Positions 1 through 8,515 are shown, numbered from the stretch's first letter. The stretch: DNA of 64,000 bases from an uncultured Monoglobus sp. (GCA_947624305.1 CANQKC010000006.1:44288-108287), one strand, 5' to 3'. Notes: a model not told the origin generated them from the sequence alone. Made by a program: numbers and translations.

Positions 1-81
1 CTTTCTCAGGGTCTTCTTATCCTGCCGCTGCCAATACACATACTCGTCCCACGCGTCCTCGGCAAATGTTATACTACTCAA
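1..81 (-). CDS. yoeB: YoeB/Txe-family toxin, 5' part only (cut by window edge)
   Basis: The first 27 codons of a gene that runs off the left edge. It begins with a TTG codon overlapping the end of the upstream antitoxin gene, with GGAGG-like sequence inside the antitoxin's last codons. The residues include FAEDAWDEYVYWQRQDKKTL, the start typical of YoeB/Txe ribosome-dependent mRNA endonucleases (usually about 85 residues). The catalytic C-terminal His and Tyr lie outside the window, so activity cannot be judged. The antitoxin-first order with overlapping genes supports a co-translated type II toxin-antitoxin pair. Confidence 0.75.
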   Translation of the reverse strand, partial: MSSITFAEDAWDEYVYWQRQDKKTLRK

Positions 82-343
82 CTTCCATTGCCTCCAGTTC
101 GCTCATGGATTTTACAACAACTCTGCCGTCCCTGACCTGCTGTTTCGCCGCCTCGATATGCTCAAGGTTTTTATCCGAATAAAACGGTTCGACAGCGGTG
201 ATCTCAAACGGGATTTTTCTGTCTCTCAGGGCCTTTTTCGCGTATATCATGAAAAAGGTTGTTATATTCATGCCCATTTCACTGCACATGCTGTCCAGAT
301 CCTTCTTCATATCATCGTCCAAACGAATGCTGACCGTCGTCAT
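74..343 (-). CDS. relB: RelB/DinJ-family antitoxin
   Basis: An 89-residue protein starting MTTVSIRLDDDMKKDLDSMC, the ribbon-helix-helix N-terminus of RelB/DinJ antitoxins. The acidic C-terminal half would wrap and neutralise the toxin. An ATG three codons further upstream is possible, but MTTVS matches the family start. The stop overlaps the TTG start of the YoeB-like toxin, so the two are probably translationally coupled. Family members usually repress their own promoter, and the promoter upstream contains a tandem CGCAAATTG repeat that could be the operator. Confidence 0.85.
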   Translation of the reverse strand: MTTVSIRLDDDMKKDLDSMCSEMGMNITTFFMIYAKKALRDRKIPFEITAVEPFYSDKNLEHIEAAKQQVRDGRVVVKSMSELEAMEVE

Positions 344-385
344 ACAATTCACCTCTTTATATTATAATTGCTTCGGTTTAAATCA

Positions 386-414
386 ATTATACCGCAAATT
401 GACGCAAATTGCAA
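386..414 (-). promoter_or_regulatory. Promoter of the relB-yoeB pair
   Basis: On the minus strand TTGCAA (414-409) and TATAAT (391-386) are separated by 17 bp, about 45 bp upstream of the antitoxin start. The spacer contains CGCAAATTG twice in direct repeat, a plausible autorepression site. Seen in the sequence; function inferred. Confidence 0.65.
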
Positions 415-433
415 GTATTTTAATTCAATTATA

Positions 434-1339
434 TCACTTTTTCTCTATGTATGGGTTGACATGGACCATGCAGTGCTTTACTTTGGGGAAGCTCCGCTCT
501 ATGGCGTGGTGGACGTCCTCGGCTATTTCGTGGGCGTTGACCAGGCTGATGTTACCGTCGGCCGAGATCTCAACGTCCACATAGATCTTTGAGCCGAACA
601 TTCTTGTCATCAGCAGGTCAAGGCTTTTCACCCCGTCCTGAAGCTTGATTATCTCGGCCATCTCGCGCTCGGTCTCATCGTCGCAGGATTTATCGACCAT
701 TTTGTCGAGCGCCTCCTTGCAGATGTCATATGCCGCTTTTAAAATAAACACGCATATGACCACGCTTGCCAGCGGGTCGCAGATCGGAAAACCCAGTCTC
801 GCGCCGATAATTCCGGCGAGCGAGCCGATCGACGAGAGAGCGTCGCTGCGGTGGTGCCACGCGTCCGCCATAAGCGCGGTGGAATCGACCTTTTTGCCGT
901 AATACCTCGTGTACCAGAACATCAGCTCCTTGACCGCGATCGAAAGCACCGCGGCTCCCAGAGCGAGCATGCCCGGAACCGCAAGCTGCTCATAGTGGCC
1001 GCCGATAATTTTTTTCAAGCCCTCAAATCCGATGCCGAGACCGGTCACAAACAGCACCGCCGACAGAATAACCGCCGCGATGCACTCCATGCGCTCGTGA
1101 CCGTAAGGGTGATCGTGATCCGCCTTTTTGGCGGCGGCGCCCGCGCCTATCATAACGATCACCGTGCTGAAAACATCCGACGCGGAATGAATGGCGTCGC
1201 TGATCATGGCGCCCGAGTTCGCCGCAAATCCGGCCACCAGCTTCACGGCGGACAGCAGAATATTTATCACTATGCTGACGTTTGAAACGTGCATGATCGT
1301 TTTTTTGGGATTTTCCAACTTCTCACCCCCATTGCTCAT
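434..1339 (-). CDS. Cation diffusion facilitator family transporter
   Basis: A 301-residue membrane protein of the CDF family, which exports divalent metals by proton antiport. Hydrophobic helices occupy roughly residues 20-200, followed by a soluble C-terminal ferredoxin-like domain. Transmembrane helix 2 carries DAIHSASD (H51-x3-D55) and helix 5 carries DAWHHRSD (H162-x3-D166). This HD/HD metal site is usual for zinc-type members rather than the all-Asp manganese type. A histidine-rich DHDHPYGHE loop lies near residue 75. It sits downstream of rpoD on the same strand but is separated by 137 bp with a strong inverted repeat, so it may be its own unit. The chosen ATG has only a weak ribosome-binding site, so the start is uncertain by a few codons. 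Confidence 0.88.
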   Translation of the reverse strand: MSNGGEKLENPKKTIMHVSNVSIVINILLSAVKLVAGFAANSGAMISDAIHSASDVFSTVIVMIGAGAAAKKADHDHPYGHERMECIAAVILSAVLFVTGLGIGFEGLKKIIGGHYEQLAVPGMLALGAAVLSIAVKELMFWYTRYYGKKVDSTALMADAWHHRSDALSSIGSLAGIIGARLGFPICDPLASVVICVFILKAAYDICKEALDKMVDKSCDDETEREMAEIIKLQDGVKSLDLLMTRMFGSKIYVDVEISADGNISLVNAHEIAEDVHHAIERSFPKVKHCMVHVNPYIEKK

Positions 1340-1370
1340 GTTTTCGCGTAATACCGCGCACTGTCACAGG

Positions 1371-1399
1371 CGGCTCCCCTTCCGACAGGAGGGGAGCCG
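1371..1399. repeat. Perfect 10-bp inverted repeat between rpoD and the CDF gene
   Basis: CGGCTCCCCT (1371-1380) pairs with AGGGGAGCCG (1390-1399) around a 9-base loop. There is no T-tract, so it is not a standard intrinsic terminator. The GGCTCCCC core resembles a segment of the repeat family described at 23921-24901, and it could be a short relic of that family. Confidence 0.5.
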
Positions 1400-1476
1400 G
1401 CCTTAAGATCAGCTTATATATGTTCCTATGTTTATGTATGCCGAAAAATTATATTTTGTTCCTGAATTATTAAAAA

Positions 1477-2622
1477 CTATTCCAGATAATCTTTCAGCTT
1501 TTTGCTGCGGCTCGGGTGGCGCAGCTTTCTGAGAGCCTTCGCCTCGATTTGGCGTATCCTCTCGCGGGTGACGTTAAACTCTCTGCCGACCTCCTCGAGC
1601 GTTCTGGCCCTGCCGTCGTCCAGGCCGAACCTCAGGCGCAGGACCTTTTCCTCTCTCGGGGTCAGGGTGCTGAGCACATCCACAAGCTGCTCCTTGAGCA
1701 GGGTGAAGGTTGCCGCGTCGGACGGCGCGGGAGCGTCGTCATCGCGGATAAAGTCGCCCAGATGGCTGTCCTCCTCCTCGCCTATCGGAGTCTCAAGCGA
1801 CACCGGCTCCTGCGCGATTTTCAAAATCTCGCCCACCTTATCAACCGGCATATTGAGCTCTCTCGCGACTTCCTCGGGCAGCGGGTCCCTGCCGAGCTCC
1901 TGCACGAGCTGGCGCGAAACTCTCACGAGTTTGTTTATCGTCTCTACCATGTGGACCGGAATTCTTATCGTCCTCGCCTGGTCGGCGATCGCCCTTGTGA
2001 TAGCCTGTCTTATCCACCATGTGGCGTAGGTCGAAAATTTATATCCTTTGGTGTAATCAAACTTTTCAACCGCCTTGATGAGGCCGAGGTTTCCCTCCTG
2101 AATAAGGTCGAGGAACAGCATTCCGCGGCCCACATAGCGCTTCGCGATGCTGACGACCAGACGCAGATTGGCCTCGGCCAGCTTGCGCTTGGCCATAACG
2201 TCGCCCTCGCTCATTCTTTTGGCAAGCTCCGCTTCCTCTTCGCCGGTGAGCAGGTTTACCTTTCCTATCTCCTTAAGATACATGCGCACCGGGTCGTCAA
2301 TGCTGACGCCGTCCGGAACCGACATATCCTCAAGCTCTTCCTCGGTCACCTGTTCGGATTCGTCGACCACGGGCTCGGGATCGATACTGCCGACGATCTC
2401 GATGCCCTGCTTCTCAATGATCTCATAAATCCGATCCATCTGATCGGCTTCAAGCTCAAGCTCCTCGAGCTTGTCCGCCACGGTCTTGTATTCAAGCATG
2501 CCGAGCTTTTTGCCCTCGTCCAGAAGGCCCTGGATGATCTGCGCCTTCTTTTTGGCGACATTCATCTCGGCCGCTTTCACCTCGGCGGTCTTCTTGTTTG
2601 CGTCCTCTTTTTTAGTGCTCAT
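1477..2622 (-). CDS. rpoD: RNA polymerase primary sigma factor (RpoD/SigA)
   Basis: The housekeeping sigma factor that directs RNA polymerase to -35/-10 promoters. The 381-residue start ([10 protein letters not shown]) is chosen over a longer reading frame because a GGAGG site lies just upstream. Region 1.2 ([14 protein letters not shown]) is followed by region 2 ([17 protein letters not shown], then [17 protein letters not shown]), region 3, and region 4 with the helix-turn-helix [19 protein letters not shown]. The N-terminal region 1.1 is Lys/Ala-rich and moderate in length. It is the last gene of dgt-dnaG-rpoD and starts 16 bp after the dnaG stop. Many promoters in this window match its expected consensus exactly. 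Confidence 0.98.
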   Translation of the reverse strand: MSTKKEDANKKTAEVKAAEMNVAKKKAQIIQGLLDEGKKLGMLEYKTVADKLEELELEADQMDRIYEIIEKQGIEIVGSIDPEPVVDESEQVTEEELEDMSVPDGVSIDDPVRMYLKEIGKVNLLTGEEEAELAKRMSEGDVMAKRKLAEANLRLVVSIAKRYVGRGMLFLDLIQEGNLGLIKAVEKFDYTKGYKFSTYATWWIRQAITRAIADQARTIRIPVHMVETINKLVRVSRQLVQELGRDPLPEEVARELNMPVDKVGEILKIAQEPVSLETPIGEEEDSHLGDFIRDDDAPAPSDAATFTLLKEQLVDVLSTLTPREEKVLRLRFGLDDGRARTLEEVGREFNVTRERIRQIEAKALRKLRHPSRSKKLKDYLE

Positions 2623-2638
2623 AATTATCAACCTCCGC

Positions 2639-4420
2639 TCACAATTTTCTCTGCTTTTTCTTCTCAAACAGCCGCATAAGCTGCTCGTCGTCATAGGCTC
2701 CGCCCGCGATCAGGCGTTCCTCCTTCGCTTTCATTATCGTCTCCGTCGGGCCGACGCTGGCCGACAATTTATCCTCTATATTTTTGTCGCTCATAAGTAT
2801 GTCGGACACGGGTCCCGCGTCCTCGGGCAGGCTCCTGCTTATTATGTCCGCCGGCTCGGGCCGGACGCCCTTATCGCTCAGCTCAAACAGCAGCGCGGCC
2901 AAACGCCTGTGAACGGGATCACATGTAAAATCGTCCGGCGTTATGCCGCATTCCCTGACCCGCTTCATGACCCGCTTGTCGCACATCTGGTTGAGAAGGA
3001 GCCGCTCCGCCCAATAAAGGCCCCGCGCGTTTTCGGTTCCGACGCGCTCGCGTCTGACGGTTTGTCTGACCCTCTCATTCTCAACGCGCCGCGCCTCAAT
3101 ACGGGCGTTGGCGCGCTCGAACTCGGTAATCCCCGCCATTATGCTTCCCGCGCTTATCTTAAGCTCGTCCGCGAGCCTGCTGACGTATATCTCGCGCTGG
3201 GCGGGATTTTTCACCCTCGCCAGAACCGCCGAAGCCTCGCGCGTAAAGTCCACTTTGTCGTCCACATCATTTAGGTTATATTTTTCTCTTATCTCGTTAA
3301 TTTTATACTCAATTAGCGGTTCAGCCTTTTCGATAAGCACCGCGAACATATCGGGCCCTTTGTTTTTGATAAACTCGTCGGGGTCCTTGCCGTCGGTGAC
3401 TGTCAGGACGCGCACCTTGACGCCCTCGTCAAACAAAATGTCGCCCGCTCGCAGCGTGGCCTTTTTCCCTGCCTCATCGTTGTCATAGCACAGCACGGCC
3501 CTCGAAGCGTAACGCTTGACGAGCCTCGCCTGCTCTGACGTGAACGAAGTGCCCAGCGAGGCGACCGCGTTTCCGAAGCCGCTCTGGTGCAGCGCCACAA
3601 CGTCCATATAGCCCTCCATCAGCAGCAGTCTGCCCGACTTGTCGTTCTTGGCAAGGTTGAGGCCGAAAAGGTTGTCCTTCTTTTTAAATATCATTGTCTC
3701 GGGCGTGTTCCAGTATTTCGGGGCGTCCGTTCCGTCCCGGATTATTCTGCCGCCGAAGGCGATAATTCTGCCGCGGACGTCGATTATCGGGAACACGACT
3801 CTGCCGTCGTAAAACGCGTCGTAATACGTTCCGTTTTCGCGTTTTCTTACAAGGCCCGCGTCATACATATCGCTTTCGGAACAGCCCTGCTTTTTAAGGT
3901 GGTCAATGAGGTTTGACCAGCCCTCGGGCGCGTAGCCTATGCCGAATTTTTTTATCGTCGAGTTTGAAATTTTTCTGTTTCTTAAGTACTCAAGCCCCGG
4001 TCTGCCCTCCGGCTCCGACAACCGCTCATAATAATACCGCGCGGCGAGAGCGTTGATCTGATAGAGCCGCTCCTTTTTCCGCGACAGGATAAGCTGTCTC
4101 TGCTTGTCCCCGCCGCGTGTATTCGGCATTTCCATATGTACCCTGTCGGCCAGATATTTTACCGCGTCCATAAAATCCAAATTCATGGCGGCCTCAACGA
4201 ACTGAATTACGCTGCCTCCCGCGCCGCAGCCGAAGCAGTGAAAAATCTGCTTGTCGGGCGAGACAGACAGCGAGGGCGATTTTTTGTCGTTGTGCAGCGG
4301 GCAAAGACCCATAAGGCCGCTGCCGCTGCGCTTGAGCGTGGTGAAGCCCGATATGATCTCGACAATGTCGTTTTTCATCACGACCTCGTCAAGAAAGCTC
4401 TGAAAATCCTGATTTGCCAT
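2639..4420 (-). CDS. dnaG: DNA primase
   Basis: Synthesises RNA primers for the replisome. The N-terminal CHC2 zinc finger has ligands C40, H43, C62 and C65 (CPLH and CFGC). The catalytic core and TOPRIM domain follow, with EGYMD and the metal-binding CYDNDEAGK. The C-terminal helicase-binding region (from about residue 450) is divergent, as usual. The length of 593 residues is normal for Firmicutes. It lies between dgt and rpoD, the classic macromolecular-synthesis arrangement that links replication and transcription initiation. Confidence 0.98.
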   Translation of the reverse strand: MANQDFQSFLDEVVMKNDIVEIISGFTTLKRSGSGLMGLCPLHNDKKSPSLSVSPDKQIFHCFGCGAGGSVIQFVEAAMNLDFMDAVKYLADRVHMEMPNTRGGDKQRQLILSRKKERLYQINALAARYYYERLSEPEGRPGLEYLRNRKISNSTIKKFGIGYAPEGWSNLIDHLKKQGCSESDMYDAGLVRKRENGTYYDAFYDGRVVFPIIDVRGRIIAFGGRIIRDGTDAPKYWNTPETMIFKKKDNLFGLNLAKNDKSGRLLLMEGYMDVVALHQSGFGNAVASLGTSFTSEQARLVKRYASRAVLCYDNDEAGKKATLRAGDILFDEGVKVRVLTVTDGKDPDEFIKNKGPDMFAVLIEKAEPLIEYKINEIREKYNLNDVDDKVDFTREASAVLARVKNPAQREIYVSRLADELKISAGSIMAGITEFERANARIEARRVENERVRQTVRRERVGTENARGLYWAERLLLNQMCDKRVMKRVRECGITPDDFTCDPVHRRLAALLFELSDKGVRPEPADIISRSLPEDAGPVSDILMSDKNIEDKLSASVGPTETIMKAKEERLIAGGAYDDEQLMRLFEKKKQRKL

Positions 4421-4462
4421 CGGCCCCGCCTCTTTTCAAACAAATTCTTTGCCGCAAATTTT

Positions 4463-5461
4463 CTATTTCACCCAAAACCTCGGCACAAACAGCTCCTGAT
4501 AACACGCCACGGCGAACGGATCGCTCATTCCCGCGATGTAATCCGCCGCGATAACGTATTTATCGTCGGTGCGGCTGTTGTCCCGCGCCTCCTTGGGAAT
4601 TAAATCAATATCATCCAAAAACCTTTTGTAAAGACTCTCTATAATAAGCTTCGCTTTGTTCTCCTCTGCCGCGATCTCGAGCTCGGGGTTCAAATACACG
4701 CGATCGAACAAAAACTGCCTGAGCCCCATCATGGCCGCGTGGACCTCCGGCTCCATGGCTATGTCGTCGCCGCTTGCCGAGATCACAGCCTTGATCATGG
4801 TGTCGATCCTGACCGAGCTCCGCTCGCCCAGAACCGAGACGAACGCCGACGGTATATCGCTCTCGTCAAGCACTCCGCCCCTTACCGCGTCGTCAATATC
4901 GTGATTTATGTAAGCTATCCTGTCGGATAGAGCCACAATTCTGCCCTCAAGCGTTTTCGCCCGCCCGGCTCCGGTATGGTTCAAAATACCGTCCCGAACC
5001 TCATATGTCAGGTTGAGGCCCTTTCCGTTTTCGAGCACGTCAACCACCCTCAGGCTCTGTTTGTTGTGCTCAAAGCCGCCGGGGCAAATCTCGCTCAATA
5101 CTCTCTCGCCCATGTGGCCGAACGGCGTGTGGCCAAGGTCGTGGCCGAGCGCTATAGCCTCGGTCAGATCCTCGTTCAGACTGAGCGAGCGCGCGATCGT
5201 TCTGGCGATCTGCGCGACTTCAAGAGTGTGCGTCAGGCGGGTCCGATAGTGGTCGCCCTGTGGCGACAGAAACACCTGCGTCTTGTGCTTTAACCTGCGG
5301 AACGCCTTTGAGTGGATTATCCTGTCGCGGTCGCGCTGGAAGCAGGTCCTGAGCTCGCACGGTTCCTCGTTTTCGAGTCTGCCCGCGGAGTTTTCGCTGA
5401 GCGCCGCCCGCCCGGACAGGTACTCCCGCTCGCGCTCCTCTATCATTTCTCTGACATTCAT
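4463..5461 (-). CDS. dgt: Deoxyguanosinetriphosphate triphosphohydrolase-like HD protein
   Basis: A 332-residue member of the dGTPase family, which hydrolyses dNTPs to nucleoside and triphosphate. The signature RDRDRIIHSKAFRRLKHKTQVF is followed by the HD metal site: TRLTHTLEVAQIART, then GHDLGHTPFGH. The ATG at 5461 has an AGGAGTG ribosome-binding site. It heads the operon, ends 42 bp before dnaG, and is transcribed divergently from trmK. In Firmicutes this gene commonly precedes dnaG. Substrate preference among dNTPs cannot be read from the sequence. Confidence 0.93.
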   Translation of the reverse strand: MNVREMIEEREREYLSGRAALSENSAGRLENEEPCELRTCFQRDRDRIIHSKAFRRLKHKTQVFLSPQGDHYRTRLTHTLEVAQIARTIARSLSLNEDLTEAIALGHDLGHTPFGHMGERVLSEICPGGFEHNKQSLRVVDVLENGKGLNLTYEVRDGILNHTGAGRAKTLEGRIVALSDRIAYINHDIDDAVRGGVLDESDIPSAFVSVLGERSSVRIDTMIKAVISASGDDIAMEPEVHAAMMGLRQFLFDRVYLNPELEIAAEENKAKLIIESLYKRFLDDIDLIPKEARDNSRTDDKYVIAADYIAGMSDPFAVACYQELFVPRFWVK

Positions 5462-5515
5462 AAAATCACTCCTGTTTTTATTATTCTACAAAAAATCCTT
5501 TTTTCCTTTTTTGTA

Positions 5516-5544
5516 TTGACAAATAATATTATTAAATATAAAAT
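5516..5544 (+). promoter_or_regulatory. Promoter of trmK-nif3
   Basis: TTGACA (5516-5521) and TAAAAT (5539-5544) are separated by 17 bp, about 34 bp upstream of the trmK start, in an AT-rich divergent intergenic region. A strong sigma-A match. Confidence 0.75.
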
Positions 5545-5577
5545 TTATATATATTTATGTGTATAAGGATAACCGAT

Positions 5578-6285
5578 ATGATAAAGCTTACGCCGAGGCT
5601 CGAAAAAATCGCGGGCCTCATCGAAAACTCAAGACTGACCGCGGATATAGGCACCGATCACGCCTACCTGCCCGCCGCGCTTATCGAACGCGGCAGAGCG
5701 GAGCGGGCCGTCGCCTCGGACATAAACGAGGAGCCGCTCAAAAGAGCGGCCGACACCGTCCGCGCCGCAGGCCTCGGCGGCAGGATCTCGCTCAGGCTCG
5801 GCGCGGGGCTTGAAACGGTAACGCCCTCCGACGGCGCCGACACGATCGTGATCGCCGGAATGGGCGGCGAGACTATCGCGGCGATTTTGGAAAATTCCCC
5901 GGGCGTTGTGAGCCGCGCAGAGCTTATCATAGTTCAGCCCATGTCGTCCGCGGCGGAGCTCAGGGATTATATTTACGGGCGCGGCTTTAAAAACATCCGC
6001 GAATGTCTCGCCGAGGAGGGGGACAAGATATACAACATTATTTCCATGTCGCCCGGGAGCGAGGAGCACAAGCCGCTTGCGCCGCACGAGCGCCTCGCGG
6101 GAAGGGACCTGCTTGAGCGCAGGCCCGAGCATTTCGACAAATATATTAAAAATCTGACAAACGCGCTCAGCGCCAAAGCAGACGGTCTCGCCCGTTCGAC
6201 ATCTCCCGATGCGCGGGCCGAGCTTGAACGCACCCGCGGGATCATCGCGGCGCTGAGCGAACAAACAAAAGAAATTAAGGAGTGA
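5578..6285 (+). CDS. trmK: tRNA (adenine(22)-N1)-methyltransferase
   Basis: A 235-residue SAM-dependent methyltransferase of the TrmK (YqfN) family, which makes m1A22 in tRNA. The family opening LTPRLEKIAGLI is followed by the SAM-binding motif ADIGTDHAYLP, then VIAGMGGETIAAIL and the PMSS segment. The C-terminal helical region (about 160-235) is typical. I chose the ATG at 5578, giving MIKLTPRL, over a start seven codons upstream. The next gene starts 4 bp after the stop and encodes a Nif3 protein, the usual Firmicute pairing. Confidence 0.95.
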   Translation: MIKLTPRLEKIAGLIENSRLTADIGTDHAYLPAALIERGRAERAVASDINEEPLKRAADTVRAAGLGGRISLRLGAGLETVTPSDGADTIVIAGMGGETIAAILENSPGVVSRAELIIVQPMSSAAELRDYIYGRGFKNIRECLAEEGDKIYNIISMSPGSEEHKPLAPHERLAGRDLLERRPEHFDKYIKNLTNALSAKADGLARSTSPDARAELERTRGIIAALSEQTKEIKE

Positions 6286-6289
6286 TTTT

Positions 6290-7090
6290 ATGCGTGTTAC
6301 CGTTAAACAAATCGCCGATCATATCGAGCGTCTGGCCCCGCTTGGGCTGGCCGAGCCGTGGGACAATCCCGGCCTTATGGTCGGGGACATGGACAAGGAG
6401 GTAAGCTCGGTCTATATCGCGCTTGACGGCACCAGCCGAAACGTCCGCGAGGCGATCGCGCTGGGAGCGGATATGATAATAACCCACCATCCGCTGATTT
6501 TCACATCCGTAAACCGCGTGATCGAGCAGGACGTCACGGGCAGCGTGATCATAAATCTGATAAAAAACGACATCGCGCTGTACAGCGCCCACACCAATTT
6601 TGACATCGCCGACGGAGGCATGAACGACATTCTCTGCGACAAGCTCGACATTGTGGACACCCGCCATTTTGACGACCTTGAATGTGTTGACGGAAACGGA
6701 AAGCCGCTTGATAACATAGGCCGCGTGGGAAGGCTTGACACGCCGACCGAAATGGCGGACTATGTTGACTATGTGAAAAACGTTCTCGGCTGCGCCGCGA
6801 TCTCATACACAGGCGATCCGTCGGACGTTATAACCACAGCGGCGGTGTGCAGCGGCAGCGGCGGCGACTTGATCTACTGCGCCTACAACGCGGGCGCCGA
6901 CGTTTACATTACCTCGGAAATAAAGCACCACGAGGCCCAGCTTGCGCTTGAACTCGGAATAAACCTGATCGACGCGGGGCATTTTGAGACCGAAAACATA
7001 ATCCGCGATTTTATGGAGGAATATTTAAAAGAAGAATTCCCTGATTTGATAATACACAAATCATCAGCCGAGCCGTATAAAAAAAGATAA
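6290..7090 (+). CDS. Nif3-like dinuclear metal centre hexameric protein
   Basis: A 266-residue member of the NIF3/YqfO/YbgI family. Metal-ligand motifs are visible: ITHHPLIF near residue 65, AHTNFDIADGGMN near residue 100, and the C-terminal EIKHHE...DAGHFETE. The central insert seen in longer YqfO proteins is absent, so this is the short form. The family forms hexameric toroids with a di-metal site; GTP cyclohydrolase-like or other roles have been proposed but are not settled. It is translated from an AGGAGTG site 4 bp after trmK and ends at a strong hairpin. Confidence 0.93.
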   Translation: MRVTVKQIADHIERLAPLGLAEPWDNPGLMVGDMDKEVSSVYIALDGTSRNVREAIALGADMIITHHPLIFTSVNRVIEQDVTGSVIINLIKNDIALYSAHTNFDIADGGMNDILCDKLDIVDTRHFDDLECVDGNGKPLDNIGRVGRLDTPTEMADYVDYVKNVLGCAAISYTGDPSDVITTAAVCSGSGGDLIYCAYNAGADVYITSEIKHHEAQLALELGINLIDAGHFETENIIRDFMEEYLKEEFPDLIIHKSSAEPYKKR

Positions 7091-7094
7091 AATC

Positions 7095-7122
7095 AAGATC
7101 CGCGGCGGACGCCGCGGATCTT
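7095..7122. terminator. Bidirectional-type terminator hairpin
   Basis: AAGATCCGCGGC and GCCGCGGATCTT form a 12-bp stem with a GGAC loop, between nif3 (plus) and the convergent small gene (minus). The T-run is short, and the distal arm touches the stop codon of the minus-strand gene. Confidence 0.75.
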
Positions 7123-7490
7123 TAATCATGCAGTCTTATTTTCTCGTCAAACTTCTCAATGGATCTTATGGTATCCTCAAGACACTCGGACGATTTCAAA
7201 TATCCAATGATCTCGGCCTTGCTGCCTTTTAAAACAATGTTTTTCATAACTCTTTCACTGTCATCGGAAAACATCGCTCCAAAATACAAAAGTCTTATAT
7301 CCGACCGAGGCGCCGACGGGTCCCGGCTCACGTCATAAAAACATACTCGCGCCCATTCGCAGGGCGTCTTAAAACGCAGCACCGCTCCGGCGGTTTTGCC
7401 GCTTTCGGGAATAAATTCGTCAAACCCGTCCGCAACATTGATCAATATTTTCTCAAGCTTCGGTTTAAATTCAATTAAATTATTTTCCAT
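7122..7490 (-). CDS. Hypothetical protein paired with an XRE regulator
   Basis: A 122-residue soluble protein I do not recognise. It has mixed alpha/beta composition, no signal peptide and no membrane segment. Its start ATG is 3 bp from the XRE regulator stop, with an AAGAAGG ribosome-binding site inside the regulator's last codons, so the two are co-translated. Base composition is more AT-rich than the surrounding housekeeping genes. A toxin or accessory role is possible from context only; no catalytic motif supports it. Confidence 0.6.
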   Translation of the reverse strand: MENNLIEFKPKLEKILINVADGFDEFIPESGKTAGAVLRFKTPCEWARVCFYDVSRDPSAPRSDIRLLYFGAMFSDDSERVMKNIVLKGSKAEIIGYLKSSECLEDTIRSIEKFDEKIRLHD

Positions 7491-7493
7491 AAA

Positions 7494-7745
7494 TTAACCT
7501 TCTTTTATCAAATTTTCGATTGTAACGTCAAGGGCTTCGGCTAAGGCGGCAAGCTCAATATCCGTCACAAATCGTTTGCCGCATTCAATACGCTGCACAG
7601 CGTTTTTATCAAGATCAATACCCGATAACTGCAGTTTGTCGGCAAGCGCCCTCTGCGACATTTTCGGCAAGATCCTCGCTCTAAACCTTGCCACATTTTC
7701 ACCGCATAAATTGAGCTTTCCGTTATCCGCTTTATTTTTAAACAT
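7494..7745 (-). CDS. XRE-family helix-turn-helix transcriptional regulator
   Basis: An 83-residue Cro/C1-type repressor. The HTH spans about residues 22-70 (MSQRALADKLQLSGIDLDKN, then AVQRIECGKRFVTDIELAAL). The start at 7745 is chosen because an AAGAAGGT ribosome-binding site precedes it; the frame stays open 12 codons further upstream. Two 19-bp palindromes lie just upstream (7762-7780 and 7815-7833), very likely its operators. It is the first gene of a two-gene unit with the unknown protein at 7122-7490. Confidence 0.87.
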   Translation of the reverse strand: MFKNKADNGKLNLCGENVARFRARILPKMSQRALADKLQLSGIDLDKNAVQRIECGKRFVTDIELAALAEALDVTIENLIKEG

Positions 7746-7761
7746 AACAATACCTTCTTTT

Positions 7762-7780
7762 TGACATTCAGTGCTTGTCA
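7762..7780. promoter_or_regulatory. Operator-like palindrome 1 (XRE region)
   Basis: TGACATTCAGTGCTTGTCA has TGACA/TGTCA ends over 19 bp. It overlaps the -35 (TTGTCA) of the plus-strand promoter and lies 17 bp upstream of the XRE start codon. Same length and half-site as palindrome 2. Confidence 0.7.
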
Positions 7781-7803
7781 TATCAAATATTTTATGATAT
7801 TAT
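7775..7803 (+). promoter_or_regulatory. Plus-strand promoter facing away from the XRE gene
   Basis: TTGTCA (7775-7780) and TATTAT (7798-7803) with 17-bp spacing, flanked by the two palindromes. A strong ribosome-binding site follows at 7841, but the only reading frame after it is three codons long. Confidence 0.65.
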
Positions 7804-7814
7804 GAGAGATGATA

Positions 7815-7833
7815 TGACATTCACTAAATGTCA
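7815..7833. promoter_or_regulatory. Operator-like palindrome 2 (XRE region)
   Basis: TGACATTCACTAAATGTCA has perfect 7-bp arms (TGACATT/AATGTCA) around a 5-base spacer, at about the transcription start of the plus-strand promoter. Its centre is 53 bp from palindrome 1, about five helical turns, a geometry compatible with cooperative repressor binding. Confidence 0.72.
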
Positions 7834-7840
7834 AAATCAA

Positions 7841-7865
7841 AAAGGAGTGTATTATGAATTATTAA
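7841..7865 (+). other. Ribosome-binding site plus three-codon reading frame (ATG AAT TAT TAA)
   Basis: AAAGGAG (7841-7847) is correctly spaced before ATG at 7854, but the frame closes at 7863-7865 after Met-Asn-Tyr. This looks like the intact 5' end of a gene whose body has been lost, or a minimal leader peptide. The following DNA is antisense to the ParE gene. Confidence 0.45.
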
Positions 7866-7876
7866 GAACAACAAAT

Positions 7877-8188
7877 TTAATCATCAAAAATTATTCTCAA
7901 ATAATCTCTGCGGGCATATAAAATTCTGTAAATTGAGACAAAATCTTTATCAATCTTATAAAAAATTATATAATTTCCGCTTATGATATAACGAAAATCT
8001 GTCTCAAAGCCCGTCTTTGAGGATAATGAAGAACCAAGCTCCGGAGCGGTTCTGAGTCTCGTATAATCAGCGATAATCCTTTTTACCGTGTTCTGAGCGG
8101 CAATCGGGTTTGACAAATCAAATTCAATATAATTTTTAATTTCGGCCAAATCTTCAAAGGCTGCCGGAGAAAGACGTATTTCGCGCAT
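7877..8188 (-). CDS. RelE/ParE-family toxin
   Basis: A 103-residue type II toxin. The start is placed at MREIRLSPAAFEDLAEIK, one base after the antitoxin stop, rather than at the upstream ATGs that lie inside the antitoxin. The N-terminal SPAAFEDLAEIKNYIE helix pair and the later YIISGNYIIFYKIDKD and VSIYRILYARRDY strands are typical of ParE/RelE toxins. The family either poisons gyrase (ParE) or cleaves ribosome-bound mRNA (RelE); which applies here cannot be decided. AT-rich composition fits a mobile toxin-antitoxin unit. Confidence 0.85.
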   Translation of the reverse strand: MREIRLSPAAFEDLAEIKNYIEFDLSNPIAAQNTVKRIIADYTRLRTAPELGSSLSSKTGFETDFRYIISGNYIIFYKIDKDFVSIYRILYARRDYLRIIFDD

Positions 8189-8189
8189 T

Positions 8190-8435
8190 TTAACCACCCA
8201 GCGCCTTCTCGGTGTGCTCAGCGGTAATCCAGCCGTTCTCATTGGCTGATTTTTCGGCATCGGCAAGCTTGCCCATCAACTTTAAAACCGCGTTGGTTTT
8301 CTCATATTCTTTTATGTCCACGATCGCGTATCTGCCTCTGCCGTTTTTTGTCAAAAATACCGGCGAGTCGATCGTGATCTCCCGCAAAACCTCATTATAG
8401 TTTCTCAAATCCGATACGGGTCTTATATTAGGCAT
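8190..8435 (-). CDS. Phd/YefM-family antitoxin
   Basis: An 81-residue antitoxin. The N-terminal DNA-binding half contains MPNIRPVSDLRNYNEVLREI and the PVFLTKNGRGRYAIVDIKEYE segment characteristic of Phd/YefM. The C-terminal part is the toxin-neutralising extension. It is encoded immediately upstream of the ParE-like toxin and has a palindromic operator over its promoter, as expected for autoregulation. Confidence 0.9.
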   Translation of the reverse strand: MPNIRPVSDLRNYNEVLREITIDSPVFLTKNGRGRYAIVDIKEYEKTNAVLKLMGKLADAEKSANENGWITAEHTEKALGG

Positions 8436-8460
8436 AAAAAATCCCCCTTCGATTTTGTTT

Positions 8461-8501
8461 TATGCTGTAAATATTATAGCATAATTTTTCTTAAAATACA
8501 A
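8461..8501 (-). promoter_or_regulatory. Promoter and operator of the Phd/ParE unit
   Basis: On the minus strand TTGTAT (8501-8496) and TATAAT (8478-8473) are 17 bp apart. A 23-bp palindrome with arms TATGCT/AGCATA (8461-8483) covers the -10 box, a natural site for Phd-type autorepression. Confidence 0.7.
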
Positions 8502-8515
8502 CATAAGATTTAAAA

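Noticed and set aside
1516..2679. A 387-codon plus-strand frame opposite rpoD
   Set aside because: It is the antisense of a clear sigma factor gene in GC-rich DNA, with no homology or ribosome-binding site.
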